Assembly (NCBI RefSeq): GCF_030463565.1 | Contig: NC_134646.1 | Coordinates: 19,697,296-19,761,295, forward strand | Source: Pelecanus crispus | Taxonomy: Eukaryota; Chordata; Aves; Pelecaniformes; Pelecanidae | Direction: 5' to 3' | Length of the DNA: 64,000 nucleotides | Part shown: in pieces, positions 22,740-33,863 of the stretch | Numbering within the stretch: position 1 is the stretch's first letter | How the letters are laid out: each line of letters opens with the position of its first letter | Position numbers and translations under genes: made by a program | Notes under the pieces: generated by a model | Told to the model about the DNA's origin: nothing | Databases searched by the model: none | What the model saw: the letters and a program-made list of their open reading frames with translations, nothing else

Positions 22740-23525
22740 TGCCCAGCCGGGGAGCAGTGCGAGTGTTGCTGGGGGCAGTGGTGCCTGTCCCTGGGCTGGG
22801 CTGGGGGCCGTGTGGGGTGGCAGCACCACATGGGGTGTTGCTGTGGGGGTCCGTGGGTGCCTCCCTCGGGGCTGGCCGGTGCCAAGTGCCACAGGGAGCT
22901 GCCCCAGGCAGGTTTCTCCCTTCTCTGGGAGCAGTTTCTGGGTGCAGGGCTGGCCCTGCTGGGGTCCTCATCCTCTGTGCAGGGGCTGTGGGGTGGGCAT
23001 GGCTGCGCCAGGCAGAGCTGGGTGACGCCAGCCCGGGGCCTGTGTCCCTGTCCCTGTGCGAGCCCCATGCTGGGCTGATTTGGCTGTGCCAGGTGTCACT
23101 GCCACAACTTGTGAGGGTGACATGACCCTCAGGTGCGTGAAGGTTGCAAGAGTGGGTTTGTAGGATGCTGTGGCACACAAGGACATGAAGGTTTTGTTTC
23201 TGTGAATTTATTACAAGTTACTACAAATCACAACTAGTAAAGCAAGTAGGTACTTACGATCGCTTACCTATTTGCACACCTATATGTATTATTTGAGGTG
23301 TTACCCCACATGATGCTTGCCAAACCACTGCCAGGAGCAGGGATGAGGGAAAAGCCTCGTCATAGATGATCCATGTCATGGAGTCAGGAGTCAGCCAGGC
23401 ATCCCTGGCAAGGGTCTGCCTGTCTGGGAGATCTCTGCAGAGCAGATCCAGCAGGGAAGCTCATCTTGGGTAGGTACCATGTTACTTTTATACCTCTTTG
23501 GTGTAGACATGTTAAGTGGGTGTAG
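22740..23525. repeat. Tandem duplication, unit A
   Basis: This is the first of two adjacent related units. Shared blocks in order are GAGCAGTGCGAGTGTTGCTG (22,752), GTAAAGCAAGTAGGTACTTA (about 23,237), TATGTATTATTTGAGGTGTT (about 23,283), GGGAGATCTCTGCAGAGCAG (about 23,428) and TGTTAAGTGGGT (about 23,510). Unit A is about 200 bp longer than unit B because of extra sequence at about 22,890-23,110. A TTTATT (23207-23212) would be a poly(A) signal on the minus strand. Confidence 0.8.
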
Positions 23526-23564
23526 GACCCCACTTGACAGAGAAGCTCTGGCCAGGGAGCCATC

Positions 23565-24150
23565 CCAGCAGGCTGGGGAGCAGTCCGAGTGTTGCTGGGG
23601 GCAGAGGTGCCTGTCCCTGGGCCAGGTGCAGGCTGCAGTGGGCTGGGGACTGTGTGGGGTGCCGGGAGGTCTCTGGCACTGCATGGGGTGTCACTGCGGG
23701 GGTCCGCGAGTGCCCCCCTCTGGGCTGGCCCTCGGCACCACATGGAACTGCCCCAGGCACCATGATCCACAGGTGTGTGAATGTCACTGCAGCAGGTTTG
23801 TACGATGCTGTAGTGCACAAGGACACAGAGGCTTTGTTTCTGGGAATTTCTTTATTACAAGCAACTTACAAATCACGACTAGTAAAGCAAGTAGGTACTT
23901 ATGATCACCTACCTATAGGCACACCTGTATGTATTATTTGAGGTGTTAACGGCATGACACTCCCCAAACTGCTGCCAGGATCAGGAATGACAGAAAAGCC
24001 TCTTGCCACGGGTGATCCATGTCACGGAGGGGGTAGTCAGCCAGGCATCCCTGAACAAGTGTCTGTCTGGGAGATCTCTGCAGAGCAGCTTGTCTTGGGT
24101 AGGCACCACGTTACCTGGTACCATAGAGATGTTAAGTGGGTGAAGGACAC
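23565..24150. repeat. Tandem duplication, unit B
   Basis: This is the second unit, starting 40 bp after unit A. The same blocks recur at 23,578, about 23,880, about 23,930, about 24,068 and 24,130. The minus-strand AATAAA is also kept (TTTATT at 23851-23856). Divergence is visible throughout, so the duplication is not recent. The source is unknown; it could be a decayed LTR-type element on the minus strand or the 3' end of an old gene copy. Confidence 0.8.
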
Positions 24151-25084
24151 CACAGGGCAGCTGTTGCTGGAAGGTCCACTTGCTGTTGCTGTGGTTTCTG
24201 TGCTCGCTGGCATTTCGGTTCGCATGTTCTGGCTCAGGAGGTCTCGGCTCCCTGCTGAGCTCATTAGGGACGCCTGGGGCTCCCGGCTCCGCACTTGTCC
24301 CTCTTGGCCAGTCCAGTCCATTACTGGGACGCTTCTGTGGCTGTTCCTGCAGCTGGGCTGAGGGACTGCTGGAGCGGGGCTGGCTGGGCCGGGGGGCTGC
24401 CCCCATGGCTTCTCGCTGCATTGTACAATCATGGGTGTGGGGCAGGCGATGCCCAAGGAGGGGGGGTCAATGCTGCGTAGGGAGCACCCACAGCCCCCCA
24501 ACCAAAGCCCCTCCCTGGTGGTTTTTGCCTCGCGTTTGGGGGCTGGGAGCTGCGAAGGGAGTTCAGGGGAGGTGGAGTGAGAGCTGCTGGGGTCCGACCC
24601 AGCTGCAGCCTGTTGGTAGCCCCAGTGCTGCTCCCTGTTGTTTTGTGCTGTGCTGAAATCCACCCTGCTTAGTGGAGGAGTTTGAGCACGATGCTCTTTC
24701 TTGCCTGCGCTTCTGGGGAGAAATGTGACTCTTCTGGCTAAGGAGGGGACAGGCATCTCCTGTGGGGTCTCCGGGGCTGGGCTGTGCACCCGGGAGCACT
24801 AACTGTGTTTTCTCCCCTCACAGGGAGCTTTGTGCTGCTGCTTCACCTGCACCCCCTCACAGAGGGGCTGCCCCAGGAGAGCTGGGGGGATCCCCACCTC
24901 ACTTCTGCCCTCAGGAACCAGACTGGGAGAGACCCTCCATGGAGAGAGTAGCACATGGCACGGATTTAATCCCCGAGGGAAGAGGCTGGGCACCCGCTCG
25001 CAGAAGGACAACTGGTCTCCCTGCTGGGGACAGCCCTGCCTGCGCCCGCCTGGCTCCTGGCTGGCAGACACCCTGGCTTGTTAC
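24151..25084. other. No recognisable feature
   Basis: GC-rich spacer. Overlapping frames on both strands (for example 24037-24789 on the minus strand) have no domain resemblance. Confidence 0.3.
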
Positions 25085-25515
25085 AGTTCCAGCTGATAGA
25101 CACTCCAGCTACTGGACGCTCTGGATAAGAGATGCTCCTGGTTCTCACAGCTCCAGGTATTTGAAAGTCCAAGTTATTTCAGCTCCTGCTCCAAATCACG
25201 GCTCTGGCTGCTGCACAGCTGGGATATGAGATGCTCCACCTCTGGTTAGCAGACACTCCAGCTATACTGCAGCTCCAACAGATGGACACTTGGGCTTCTC
25301 TTGAGTTTCAGGTAATTCCAGCTCCAGCTTCTGCTCCTGGACACTCCAGACATGAGGTGCTCCTGCTTGTTGCAGCTCTGGCTGATGGACATTTGTGCTT
25401 CAAGTAATTTCAGCTCCAGGCAGTTGATGTTCCAGCTCAGGTTATTTGAAGCCCCGAGGTATTTTAGCTCCAGCTACTGCCTGTGGTGGAGAAGAGATGC
25501 TCCTGCTGCTTCCAG
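25085..25515. repeat. Degenerate minisatellite
   Basis: A loosely repeated array is built from AGCTCCAG-, GACACTCCAG-, GGTATTTGAA/TTATTT- and GAGATGCTCC-type modules. GAGATGCTCC or GAGGTGCTCC recurs at 25,129, 25,228, 25,354 and 25,494, giving spacings of 99, 126 and 140 bp. Modules between them recur in similar order with insertions and losses. Confidence 0.7.
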
Positions 25516-25769
25516 CTCTGGACTGTAGAAGCTTCTTCTTGTTACAAGCTAACTAAAGCTCTACCCCTTCATCTGATAAGCACCACCCAATTACAGCTCT
25601 GGCTTAGTAACTGTTCCTTCTTGTTAACAGCTAATTAAAGCAGCCTGGGCTTTTGGCAAGGTTGTAAATCAATCATTGTCATAACTTGAATATTACCTGT
25701 CATAATTGTATGTTGCTTAAGTATTGTTTATTTAATAACTATTCTGATGGTTGTACAAACCTTGACCAA

Positions 25770-26105
25770 AGAGTAGGAGAAAAAGCACCTTTCCCCCCAG
25801 AGACTAGCTCAGATGTTGAGTTTGGCCTGATGCGTGCCAGCCTCCCTAACTTTGGGGACCAACATGGTGGAACCCCCACCTCTGGTGGTGGCCACATACC
25901 CTGCCCACCTTGCCCCCAGTGAGCCTCCATTTTGTGGGCTGAAAACTTCCAACTGAGCCTCCATTTCCAGGTCCCCAAAATACATAACTTAGGTCTTTTT
26001 CAGAGCTTCGGAAATGCAGCACTTGCCCTGTTTTTGAGCCCCCAAACCACAGGGTTTAGTCGCAGCTCTGAAAACATAGGACTTAATTGATTTCCCTTTT
26101 TGGTT
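25770..26105 (+). repeat. Dispersed repeat R, copy 1
   Basis: It shares AAAAGCACCTTTCCCCCC, CAGATGTTGAGTTT, GCCTCCCTAACTTT and several 'ACAGG-TTAGT' type short motifs with 37,193-37,480. Here it directly abuts the truncated pol end of provirus B; there it directly follows the LTR of provirus C. It is probably part of an LTR or leader of one of these families, but ends cannot be defined. Confidence 0.65.
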
Positions 26106-28110
26106 TTCCCAGGTGGCGGGCTAGGTTGAATCTGGGGATTATTTTGCTGACAAATTTCACACTTCCTGACAATACTCTTAGCTATACTTCCCTACACTTA
26201 ACATGTAAAGTTTGATGTTGCCCGTCAGACCCTCTATTCCCCAATGAGTTCTTCTGTGTTCTTTTTCCATAAGTTCTCACATGATATTAGAAGGTACTAC
26301 TATTCAATCATCTTCCACGATCCACTATCCTTATTTGCTCTTTTCAGCCTTATGCAGTTTGGCTAGTTGACAGTCTTCCTTATTATAGGTCGGTGGTCCC
26401 TTCAAATCCTCATGCTTCTCAGGCCACATTCCTAAGATCTGTTTTCCTGCCGCTCTTTTGGCTGCCAAGTCTGCTTGTCACTTTCCAACAGCTTCAGGAG
26501 CATTCCCAAATTGATGAGCTTTGCGATGCATAATTGCCACTTGTTTAGGTAAGTCTATGACCTGTAGTAACTTTCTTATTAGTTATCCATACTTAGCTGG
26601 TGTTCCTTGTGATGAGAGGAGAACCCTTACCCTCCAAATTGCTCCATGTGCATGTATTACTCCAAAAACATATTTAGAATCTGTCCATATATTTACAGTC
26701 TTTCCTTCTGCTAGTTCCAATGCTCTTATTAGCACAATCAACTCCGTCTTTTGGGTGGAAGTGTTGGCAAGAAGGGCTTTTGCTTCCAGTTCCTCTTCTC
26801 CAGAAATAACTCCGTATCCTGCCCTTCAAATTCCATCAATCACTTGGCTACTCCCATCTATAAACAAATTCAATTTGGCTGAATCCAGAGGTGTATCTTT
26901 CACATCAATCCTACTTGCATATACTTGTTCAATGGTTTTTAAACCATCATGTTACAATTCAGTTTCCCCAGACACCGGCAACAGGGTAGCTGGATTCAAA
27001 GTGGTTGTCACTTTCAGTTCCACATCGTCTTGTTCCAACAACACAGCCTGATATTTCATCATCCGACTGGGAGATAACCAATGTCCCCCTTTTTGTTCCA
27101 GAACTGTTGTTACAGCATGAGGCACCTGTATTGTTATTTTCTGTCCCAAAGTCAATTTTCTAGCTTCTTGGATAAGCAACACAGTTGCCACGACAGCTCT
27201 TAAATATGCGAGTCATCCTTTGCTCACTTGATCTAGTTGTTTGGAGAAATACGGTACTGGCTTTTTCCAGGATCCAGTCTTTTGAGCCAGGACTCCCAAT
27301 GCAACATGCTGTCTCTCGTTCACAAAAAGCTCAAAAGGTTTTTCCAAGTTGGAAAGTCCTAATGCAGGTGCAGACATCAAGCTTCGCTTTAACTGGTGGA
27401 AAGTTACCTGGCATTCTGGGGTCCATTCCGGAAATTCTCTGGTACCTTTCACAGCCTCATACAGTGGTTTTGCAGTCAGTCCAAAATTAATGATCCACAG
27501 CTGACACCATCTGGCCATTCCCAGAAATGCTCTCAGTTCTCATTTAGATTCTTGTTCTGGTATCTGGCAAATTGCCTCCTTTCTCTCTGGACCAAGGTTT
27601 CACTGGCCCTGGGTAATGGTGAACCCCAAATAAGTCACTGTTTGTTGTGCTATTTGGCCCTTCTTTTTTGACACCCGATATTCTGCTGCTCCTAGAAAAT
27701 TCAAAAGGTCAATGGTATACTGTATAGAGTCCTTTCGTGTTCGGGCCCCCAAGAGGATATTGTCCACATATTGTAATAAAGTTATTTCAGTATATCTTTT
27801 TTGCCAGCTTTTCAATTCCTTTCCCAACTGATTTCCAAAAATTATTGGGCTAATTTTAAATCCTTGTGGAAGAACAGTCCAGCATAATTAAATCTTTCTA
27901 CCAGTCCTTGGGTTTTCCCATTCAAAGGCAAACATCTTTTGACTTTGCAATTCCAACAGGATGCAAAAGAAGGCATCCTTTAAATCTAATACAGTGAACC
28001 ACTGATCTGTCTCTTTAATTGTGGTTAGTAAAGTATAAGGATTTGTTACCACTGGGTGGGCATTTTGCACAATTTGATTTACTGCTCTCAAATCTTGAGC
28101 TCATCTATAC
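26106..28110 (-). pseudogene. pol remnant of provirus B
   Basis: From 28,091 down, RT motifs appear in pieces: FTVLDLKDAFFCI, then the catalytic box as YVDN (27759-27770, second Asp replaced by Asn), then VTYLGFTITQGQ. The RT connection and RNase H follow (VLAQKTGSWKKPVPYFSKQL near 27,260; a 'TDSKYVF'-like stretch near 26,680). A CEICQQN zinc-finger piece of integrase lies near 26,150. The pieces are in different frames. The protein would be inactive. Confidence 0.82.
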
Positions 28111-28288
28111 TCATTTGAATGTGGTTTCTTTACCAGTAAAATTGGAGTGCTATACTCCGAATGGCATTCTTGTAACAGCACACAAGTCATAAATTTTTCT
28201 ATTAAAGGCTCTACACCCCTTTTTGCTTCTAATTTAATAGAATATTGTTTTCATCTTACCAGTTTTACTCCAGGTTTCAGTAAGATTG

Positions 28289-28731
28289 TTACCGGTTCGG
28301 CTGCGCGAGAGCATCCTGGAATCCCTGAGGCCCATACCAGGGAGTTACTGTATTCAACACTTCTTCAGGGATCGTTTCAGGTTCTGGTGCTTCTTGTACT
28401 TCTTCCTGTAATATAAATACTTGCACTTCCAGGGCTTTCTCTTCTGGTATTTGTACCTGTATACTTCCTTTTTCAAAAACAATTTGGGCATTTAGTTTCC
28501 TGAGTAAATCTCTTCCCAACAAAGGCGTTGGGCAATCAGGTACTTATAGAAATTTATGAGTAAAAACTTGCCTTCCAATTCCACATTTAATTGGTTGAAA
28601 GAAAGGTCTGACCTCCTTCTTCCCTGTGGCACCAACAATATAGTTTGTTTACTCAATTTACCTTTAAATGTATTTAACACTGAACAAGTTGAACCTGTAT
28701 CAATCAGGAAATCTATCTTTTCATTCCCCAA
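28289..28731 (-). pseudogene. Retroviral protease remnant, provirus B
   Basis: The active-site motif FLIDTGSTCSVLN lies at about 28,680-28,715. The second conserved motif MLGRDLLRKL begins at 28,522 in another frame, so a frameshift (about 28,500-28,540) breaks the enzyme. Confidence 0.82.
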
Positions 28732-28788
28732 CTTTAAGGTAACCAGGGGTTCTGTTGGGGAAACTTTTGATTCCTCCCCCCATCCCCA

Positions 28789-29754
28789 TCAGTCCGAATC
28801 CTGATATAAAGTGAGCAAATTCACCACTTTGGGATTTTCCTTGTTTCCTGGAAAGTTTCTTTGAAACTGATTCCAAGAGCATTCCATTTTCCAATGCCCT
28901 TTCTGCTTACAAAAAGCACACTGATCTTTATCTAATAGCTTATTTACTCCAGGTTTAAAGGAGTTTCCACTGTTCCCTCCCATAGGAGGACAATTTTGCC
29001 TATACCCATCATTTTGCCTCCTGCTATTCCGGTTGCCCTCTGCTATGGCTGCAGCCAACAATTGGGCCTTTTGATTCTCTTTCTTAACCTGCTCCTTCTC
29101 CAACCACTTCTTTTCCTCTTCCTCCCTATTGTTATACACTTTCCACACAATCTCCAACAGCTTATCAATAGATCTCACATCTGCCCCTTCTATTTTCCAT
29201 AATTTCCTTCTAATACCTGGATTTGATTGTCCTATGAACAAAGTGATAAATGTCAGCATACTGGTTTCCCTTTCAGGATCCAAATCCACCCATCTTCTAG
29301 CCACCTCACATAATTGTTCAAAGAAGACTGATGGAGTTTCATCTTTCCCTTGTACCATTTGATATAATTTCGATAATTTTTTTGGTTTAGGGATTGCATT
29401 CTTTACACCGAACAATATCAGTCTCTGATATTTGGTTAACAATAATCTTTGTGCCCAATTGTTAGGATCCCAATTTGGATTGGTGGTGGTAAAATGATCC
29501 TCAAGTCTCCCTGCCTGTGCATCTTGAGCACGAACCCCTTCTGCTTCCTCCCTAGCCTTAACTCCAACAGTTCTACATTCTTCGTAAGTTAACAATGCCC
29601 TTAATATCACTTGTATATCTTTCCAGTCTGGGTCATGATTTTCCACAATAGTTTCTAATACTTTTGCAACCTTTTCCAGATCCTCCCTATATGTTCCAGC
29701 CATTTCCTTCCAAGCCTTTAAACCTGCTACCGAGAAAAGGACTTTAATCCACAC
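28789..29754 (-). pseudogene. gag capsid-nucleocapsid open frame, provirus B
   Basis: This is the longest retroviral frame in the window, 321 codons. It has a gammaretrovirus-like capsid (NPNWDPNNWAQRLLL, QLCEVARRWVDLDPE, FIGQSNPGIRRKLWK), then a charged coiled stretch (EEEEKKWLEKEQ) and one CX2CX4HX4C zinc knuckle (CAFCKQKGHWKMEC). It is open to its natural end before the protease but separated from the matrix part by frame breaks, so it is a gag fragment and not a complete precursor. Confidence 0.85.
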
Positions 29755-30400
29755 TGGTTTTCCTGTCTGAGGGGCACCTGCAATACCGCTCCTCCTCTTC
29801 TTGTCCTTCTGGCTATCGGACTAAAATCCTCTCTCTCTGAATCTTCACTTTCAATGTCACTGTTACCATTCCTAACATGTTCTCCAATTCTCCCATCTCC
29901 CTCTTGATCACATTCCCATGTATCTTCCCTTCTAGGAGCCACCAATAATTCTACATCATCTTCCTCTTTCACTGTATTTCTTACATCTCTTACCAATACT
30001 ACAAGCAGAACAACACTGTCTAAGTGTTTTATCCTTTATTTGTTCTAAAGCCAAAACATTTGCATCAGATGTTATGAATCCACAGTCTTTTCTGCTCCTA
30101 TAATCATTCCGTAGTGTGAAAAACAGCTCCACATACGGTACCTCGTCCCATTTTCCTTCTCTTCTACAAAGCAACATCAATTGCAATATGGTATTATAAT
30201 TCAGAGTTCCATTCTTTGATCACTTTTCTTGATCTTCTAATACATACACCAGCCACTATTGATTACAATAATCTATTAGCTTTTTCCATGTTAACAGATC
30301 ACCTCCAAACTTGTTCCAATGTTTCAAAATACAACCCAACAAGGAAGCCTTAGTTATTCCCCCTTCTTCAGAAGTCAGGCTTCCCATTTGTAAATATATT
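29727..30400 (-). pseudogene. gag matrix and linker remnant, provirus B
   Basis: Two frames (29956-30186 and 29727-29996) plus flanking pieces carry matrix-like residues (LGCILKHWNKFGG near 30,310-30,345) and an acidic linker (IESEDSEREDF). Stops near 30,255 and 30,225 and a frame change near 29,990 break the protein. Confidence 0.7.
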
Positions 30401-30753
30401 CCAATATACCACAATACAACAATTTAAAATAACCAATAGCACCAAAAATACAAGTGCACCAAACCAAACCCAACTCTGCCTGCTCCAGTTGTCACTGTAC
30501 TAACACAGGAGAGACCAAAATACCAAATTGCAAAATGCAATGGCTGCAATTAATCCACCAATTTGTACTTTAAATGGATACACTTAATATATCAAAATAG
30601 CAATGCCTCTATTGCAGTTCCAATCGGTCACTTACCACCACCAGAGAATCACAAGAAGACTTCCCAGAAAAATCTTCCGGTGCCCGCTGGAGTCCAATTT
30701 GCGATTCCTCTGGCAGTAGCAAGTATCGATTGAAGTCTGGTCTCAATGTTTAA

Positions 30754-30771
30754 GTCCCATCTGGGTCGCCA
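30754..30771 (-). other. Primer-binding site, provirus B
   Basis: On the minus strand the 18-mer TGGCGACCCAGATGGGAC starts four bases after the LTR end. It begins with the TGG expected to pair with a tRNA CCA end. Which tRNA primes cannot be settled from memory. Confidence 0.7.
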
Positions 30772-30775
30772 AAAC

Positions 30776-31446
30776 TGTTACCTGTATTCTAAAATAATTC
30801 CCGAAAACACATGAAGTATATTTAGAGAGGAGACATTGCTTTGCTCTGCAGAGGGCGCAAGGTGGAGTACTTCCACAAATCAAGCACACCTACTTGAAGT
30901 TCTCTCCAACGTTTATACGTTACAGTTAACACACCATGCCTATCTAATACGTAGTCATTAAACTAACTAAGCATAACATTAAGTTTCTCTTTGAAACTCT
31001 TCTTTCATTGGTCTGTATTTTCTTCACTTGGATTTAAAGCTACAGTGGGATTTTAATTTACTGTGCGTGCTTGAGGAGAGTGCGGGGGTAGTCCTTTTAG
31101 TCTTTAAGTGAGTTGGTGGTCGCAATCTCCCCCTGCTATCTTTACCTTTCCCCTCCTGCCGATTTCATGGTTGTGGCATCCTTCTATCCACAACCTGCCT
31201 TGTGGTAGCATGTTCCTATTACCAGTCCTTGAAGTTCCTCTTTGAGCATAAAGTCGTTAGCAAGGTATGCATTGTTTATGCAGCCTTTAATGTCTAAGCA
31301 TTATCTATTGCTTTGAATGTAATGCCTACCACACTTCTCATGTGTTAGTTTCCATCCTTAAACTATAACCTCTCTCAGCTGCTAACTGGTCCTATATTAT
31401 TTCTAATCTAAGTGAATAAAATAAAATATATGCGCTTGTGGTAACA
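30776..31446 (-). mobile_element. Complete LTR of provirus B
   Basis: 671 bp with matching inverted ends, TGTTACC at one side and GGTAACA at the other. A PBS adjoins one end and a polypurine tract the other, which fixes both borders. An (AAAT)-rich stretch lies near the U3 start. Confidence 0.9.
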
Positions 31447-31462
31447 ATTCCCCCCTTTGGAA
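31447..31462 (-). other. Polypurine tract, provirus B
   Basis: On the minus strand TTCCAAAGGGGGGAAT ends directly at the LTR start, the usual priming site for plus-strand DNA synthesis. It shows that the LTR at 30776-31446 is a 3' LTR for the env fragment. Confidence 0.8.
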
Positions 31463-31814
31463 GTTTCAAATATTTCATTTGAGACTGCCAAGGTCTTTAA
31501 TCATCATTATGTTCTTAACAGAGTCCACATAATTGCTTGTTTAACACTTCCAATGAGCATTGCAATAAATATTATCACCCCTATTATGATAATCAGACTT
31601 TGGACCAAACTAGCTAACCATCCTGTTAGGGACCATCCACCCAAATTTTGTAAAATTTTATTTATCCAGTTATCCTCTGCACTTTCTCGTAGGTCTCTAG
31701 TCCCTTTCACTACTTCCCTGATCTGGTCTGTCTGCCTACTGAGATCTTCATTCAGATTAGGAATACAGATACAACAATGCTCTCTACCTATTTTAAAGTT
31801 GTCTTCTAATCCAA
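31463..31814 (-). pseudogene. env transmembrane tail, provirus B
   Basis: A 67-codon open frame (31710-31507) has a polar segment (NWINKILQNLGGW) followed by a long hydrophobic stretch of Ile, Leu and Val typical of the membrane anchor of a retroviral TM subunit, then a short tail. The surface subunit, fusion peptide and heptad repeats are missing. It is a fragment only. Confidence 0.75.
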
Positions 31815-31899
31815 ATTATTTCTAATCTATCTAAGTGAATAAAATAAAATAAAACAAAACAAAATAAAATAAAATAAAATATATGCGCTTGTGGTAACA
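31815..31899 (-). mobile_element. Partial LTR (U3 start), provirus B
   Basis: 85 bp match the end of the complete LTR (CTAAGTGAATAAAATAAA, ATATGCGCTTGTGGTAACA), with extra AAAT/AAAC units. On the minus strand this is the first part of U3, joined directly to the env tail. It marks an internal deletion. Confidence 0.85.
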
Positions 31900-32483
31900 C
31901 ACCCACATGCAGTGCTTGGGAACTAGGGTGGGGAGAACCCTCCCTGCAGGGAGAGCCCGGCCGCAGGGTTCTGTGGGGCAACACCAGCATGGGCAAGGGG
32001 ACACTTCAGTTCAGACTCACTTCCCCAGCACCACCACCACCACTACCACTAGCATCTCCCCAGCACCCCAAAAACCCCCCCATGGGGCACAGGAGCCACA
32101 GACCCCGGTGGGGAGCCGTGCTCGAGAAGCCCGGGAGCCACCCCCATGCCCACCAAGGAGGCTGTCCCCTCCTTGGAGGGAGGGCAGAAGGCCGGGGGGC
32201 AGCGCAGGCGGCGGGGAGGGGACGGACACCACCAGTCCCAGCCAGGAACAGCCTCTGCCGCGGGGGACGTAGGGCAGCTCCTCACACCCGCCGTCCGGGG
32301 ACACGGGGGGCTGCTGGGGCACCGACACACAACTGGCTGGGAGCGGGCGTGCTCCCCAGCACCGGGAACGGCAGCCATCCCTGCAGTGCCATGCTGCTGC
32401 TCCCGCCCTACAGCGGGACCAGCTCCCGGGGTGTCCTGCTGCCACATACTGCATATATTTATAGATCTATGAGATACAGAATC
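31900..32483. other. Unassigned GC-rich stretch
   Basis: No gene is recognised. A segment at about 31,907-31,966 (TGCTTGGGAACTAGGGTGGGG and on) closely resembles 37,577-37,630, so at least part of it is repetitive. A (CAC/CAT)-type tract lies at about 32,030-32,050. Confidence 0.35.
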
Positions 32484-32526
32484 ACTAGCCTATAAAAGAC
32501 ACAACTTCAAGGATTCCATGCTGCTG

Positions 32527-33290
32527 TTGAAACAAAAATTCGCGGATGCTATTCTTCAAAGTCTGAACCTCCCCATAGGAGGAAATGGAGTATTCAGAGA
32601 GTTCCCGAAATAAAACTCAATAGCAACAAAGTTACTGTTGAGCAGGCATCCTTTATTACAGTGCTGGGCAGCACTGGGGGTCCTTCCACCATAAGTGCTC
32701 CAACGATTTGGCAAACTTCCAAAGATTATATACTACTAAGTCATACATATTCATAGGATTTCCGAGAATTCATCTCCATAAACATGAGATTTCCTGGAAC
32801 TCATTAACATATGCAAATGTCTGATCCGCATGCGTAGTTGTCCTCTTTGGTGGTCGTCGGGGGGTCCTCCGGTGGTCTCCGATAGTCTTCCTCACTTGTC
32901 TGCTGGTTGAACTTTGGGCCTCCTTTGTCCATGTAGGGTCACTGACTTAGCTCATCAGTCCTTCGGCCTTGGAATGCTACAAAACCAGTTCCTTGAGTGC
33001 TCATCTCCACACAGGTGTCCTGAGCCTATGTTATCAGTGCTTTACACAGGAGGCCCAATGAGCTTGCTTAAGGTCTGTTTTAATTGTGCCAGACAAGGAG
33101 TCACATACTTCAAAATATCTGTCCTATTTATCGACTTTGCTCAGCAAATAACTAAAACTAGCCTTGCAGGGGAAGAAAACATAAGTGAACAAGGATGCAA
33201 GTGAAGCTAAAAAAAAAAAAATGCAAGTAAAGGTTTTATGTCTTACAGTAAGGTCTGAGTCAGGGATTGTCAGGGGTTCAGCCCTTTCAC
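32527..33290. mobile_element. Foreign insertion in the 5' LTR of provirus C
   Basis: The 3' LTR reads CCATGCTGCTG|TGGCTCC continuously; the 5' LTR has about 760 bp between these halves. The insert has TTTATT near 32,652 followed on its reverse strand by a GCCTGCTCAACAG-type stretch, so it looks like an antisense LTR of another ERV family. An A13-type run lies near 33,210. Clear ends and a target duplication were not found. Confidence 0.6.
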
Positions 33291-33675
33291 TGTGGCTCCA
33301 CACCAGCCTCTCCCACCCGGGGCCAGTGCTGCCGGTGCAGCTGGAGGCCCTGTGCTCCAAGAGCAGCGTGCACACCACTGGAGAACTGCTGCATTTACCA
33401 TCGATATCGCGGGTTGCAAGGGTGGTGAGATCTCTCTATCCCCTCTTTCTTCCTTTTCCTTTCCTCTCATAAGTATTTGAATTAGAACCCATGTTGCCTA
33501 CCGTTGCACTTTCCTGGTTCAGGTTGCCTACCGTTGTTTTCCAAGTTCAGTCTGGTGTTTAGCAATAAGGTGTTTAATCGATTGTTTGGTGTCGTTTCAC
33601 CTTAATTTAGCCCAAGGGAATCACAGAATGGCCACAATCCTCCCTGGGCAGCCCAGTTTGGATCATGACATAAAT

Positions 33676-33693
33676 TGGCATCACAGACAGGAT
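33676..33693 (+). other. Primer-binding site-like sequence, provirus C
   Basis: TGGCATCACAGACAGGAT lies five bases after the LTR end (CATGACA, 33670). Position and TGG start fit a PBS; the matching tRNA is not identified. Confidence 0.55.
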
Positions 33694-33863
33694 TCTTTTG
33701 CCGGTGCTAAAGCGATCACTGGGACCAGGCTTTGCTGTGGCCCCTCTCTGAGAGGAGTCGTACACAAGGGGAGACAGTCCTCGGAGGACTAATAAGGGAT
33801 CCGATCCCTATAATTGTATAGTAAAGATGAGAGGGCTATAACGCCTGACCTTCTCCCCCTGGT

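Larger units (their letters stand above)
26106..31899 (-). mobile_element. Provirus B: tandem class I-like ERV sharing one LTR
   Basis: Read on the minus strand the order is: partial LTR (31899-31815), env transmembrane tail (31814-31447), polypurine tract, complete LTR (31446-30776), primer-binding site (30771-30754), gag, protease, RT, RNase H and the start of integrase, cut off near 26,106. One LTR therefore serves as the 3' LTR of an upstream provirus and the 5' LTR of a downstream one. The upstream unit has lost everything from inside its 5' LTR to the env tail; the downstream unit has lost the integrase core, env and 3' LTR. Confidence 0.85.

Noticed and set aside
24037-24789. 250-codon minus-strand frame
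   Set aside because: Crosses the edge of the tandem duplication and has no domain or codon pattern suggesting a gene.
31507-31710. Small transmembrane host protein
   Set aside because: The hydrophobic frame sits directly upstream of a polypurine tract and LTR on the minus strand, so it is better explained as a retroviral env tail.
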